Source: an uncultured delta proteobacterium
GTDB lineage: Bacteria > Myxococcota_A > Bradymonadia > REDH01
Length of the DNA: 5,350 nt
Direction: 5' to 3'
NCBI GenBank assembly: GCA_903873545.1
Contig: CAIQPA010000253.1
Location: 1-5,350, forward strand
This document shows positions 4,639-5,350 of the stretch, piece after piece. The notes beneath the pieces were generated by a model. That model made no database searches, was not told the DNA's origin, and saw only the letters and a program-made list of their open reading frames with translations. Made by a program: the position numbers and the translations under genes. Positions within the stretch are counted from its first letter, which is position 1, and each line of letters begins with the position of its first letter.

Positions 4639-5350
4639 CTACCGCTTGCGCGCCCTGTCACGCCGTGCCTCGACCTTTGGCGCCTCCACCTTGGGTGCCA
4701 AGACCTTCGGTGGCAAGACCTTCGGCGGCACTGCGCGCGGAGCCTCTGCCCGGTAGAGCCTGAACTTGCCGGTCTCAGCGACCACCGATACCCGCTCAAA
4801 GGCTGCATCCAGCGTCTCGTTGTAGGGCAAGAAGCGGTTGGCGACCAGATAGAGCCGGCCCACGTAGCGCATGACGCGTGGCAGGTCGGCGATCATGCGG
4901 AGCGTGGGGTCGAGCGTCTGCGTGTGGCCCTGATGGAAGGGAGGGTTGGAGACGACGAGGTCGTAGCCACCGGTCGCATCGGAGAGCCCTTCGGAGGCCC
5001 GCACAGTGGCTGCAGCGCCAAAGGAGGCGAGCGTCGCGCGCGTCGCTTCGAGTGCCATCCAATGGGTGTCGACAGCCTCCACCTTTGCCGCCCTGCCGGT
5101 CTGCAGCAGGAAGCGGGCAAGCCAACCGGCGCCGCATCCGAGGTCGAGTGCGGAGGTGGCCTGCAGGACGGGAAGGTGGCGGAGAAGCAGGCGGGAGCCC
5201 TCGTCGAGACCGTCGGCCGCGAAGACACCCGGCGCCGTCGAGACCTCAAGTGAGACCGGGCCGCCGATGGCCTCCACCTGTGCCTGCAGCGTGCGGAAGT
5301 TTTCCATCGCGGGCGCTGGCTCGTCGGTCCGCTCGAAGCCCTCGATGCGG
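4639..5350 (-). CDS. RsmC-like class I SAM-dependent methyltransferase, probably rRNA guanine-N2 (5' partial)
   Basis: This is the catalytic (MTS, PF05175) domain of an RsmC/RlmG-type RNA methyltransferase. Counting from the ATG at 5307, the SAM-binding motif I is D55-L-G-C-G-A-G-W (to 62), with acidic D80 after strand 2. The base-binding motif is N121-P-P-F-H-Q-G. The later block V-A-N-R-F-L-P-Y (155-162) followed by E178-T-G-K-F-R-L-Y-R matches RsmC better than RlmG as I recall them. RsmC makes m2G1207 in 16S rRNA from S-adenosylmethionine. E. coli RsmC is 343 residues with a non-catalytic N-terminal copy. Here the frame stays open past the ATG at 5307 to the window edge, with 13 of 14 codons G/C-ending and no convincing ribosome site, so the true start is probably outside. 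If 5307 is the start, it is a 222-residue, catalytic-domain-only protein. An unusual basic tail carries four PKV repeats. Confidence 0.88.
   Translation of the reverse strand, partial: RIEGFERTDEPAPAMENFRTLQAQVEAIGGPVSLEVSTAPGVFAADGLDEGSRLLLRHLPVLQATSALDLGCGAGWLARFLLQTGRAAKVEAVDTHWMALEATRATLASFGAAATVRASEGLSDATGGYDLVVSNPPFHQGHTQTLDPTLRMIADLPRVMRYVGRLYLVANRFLPYNETLDAAFERVSVVAETGKFRLYRAEAPRAVPPKVLPPKVLAPKVEAPKVEARRDRARKR
4669..4728 (-). repeat. Four 15-bp tandem repeats encoding the P/A-P-K-V-L/E tail of the methyltransferase
   Basis: Four in-frame 15-bp units encode PPKVL, PPKVL, APKVE and APKVE. The two units at 4699-4713 and 4714-4728 differ at one base; the two at 4669-4698 have diverged further. 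The run lies between the end of the methyltransferase fold and an Arg/Lys-rich terminus (ARRDRARKR). It looks like a slippage-expanded basic, proline-rich extension, possibly aiding RNA contact; that role is inference. Confidence 0.75.

Noticed and set aside
4608..4808. N-terminal extension of the DUF4126 protein
   Set aside because: It would overlap the methyltransferase gene and reads as Arg/Ser-rich shadow sequence. A GGAGG 5 nt before 4607 marks the proper start.

Overview
The window is GC-rich, densely packed bacterial chromosomal DNA with strongly G/C-biased third codon positions. A HcpA-type cysteine-rich Sel1-repeat protein and a C-terminal cysteine module of a kind I associate with secreted myxobacterial proteins suggest Myxococcota (former Deltaproteobacteria). 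That assignment is inference from gene style; no marker gene proves it. I see no rRNA, tRNA, CRISPR array, insertion sequence or phage gene.

Left part (1-1924). The tail of a plus-strand gene enters from the left edge and ends 3 bp from the end of a converging minus-strand cluster. In transcription order that cluster holds an 81-residue hypothetical protein (1924-1679), a 12-helix TetA-like major facilitator efflux transporter (1682-471, overlapping the first gene by 4 bp at a GTGA junction) and a 69-residue hypothetical protein (400-191).

Centre (1925-4042). A 119-bp divergent intergenic region carries a plausible sigma-70-like promoter for the minus cluster, with inverted and direct repeats that could form an operator. 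Rightward from it run a membrane-anchored Sel1/HcpA-like repeat protein and, 61 bp later, a beta-lactamase-fold serine hydrolase (esterase/penicillin-binding-like).

Right part (4035-5350). The hydrolase ends in an 8-bp tail-to-tail overlap with a leftward pair: an RsmC-like rRNA guanine-N2 methyltransferase, whose reading frame runs off the right edge, followed by a DUF4126 integral membrane protein. The two are 31 bp apart and are probably co-transcribed.

No multi-gene system of a new type is evident. The genes look like ordinary housekeeping or accessory loci. The best leads are the repeat-rich promoter ahead of the transporter cluster, the coupled small protein plus transporter, the PKV-repeat basic tail on the methyltransferase, and the variant catalytic motifs of the hydrolase.
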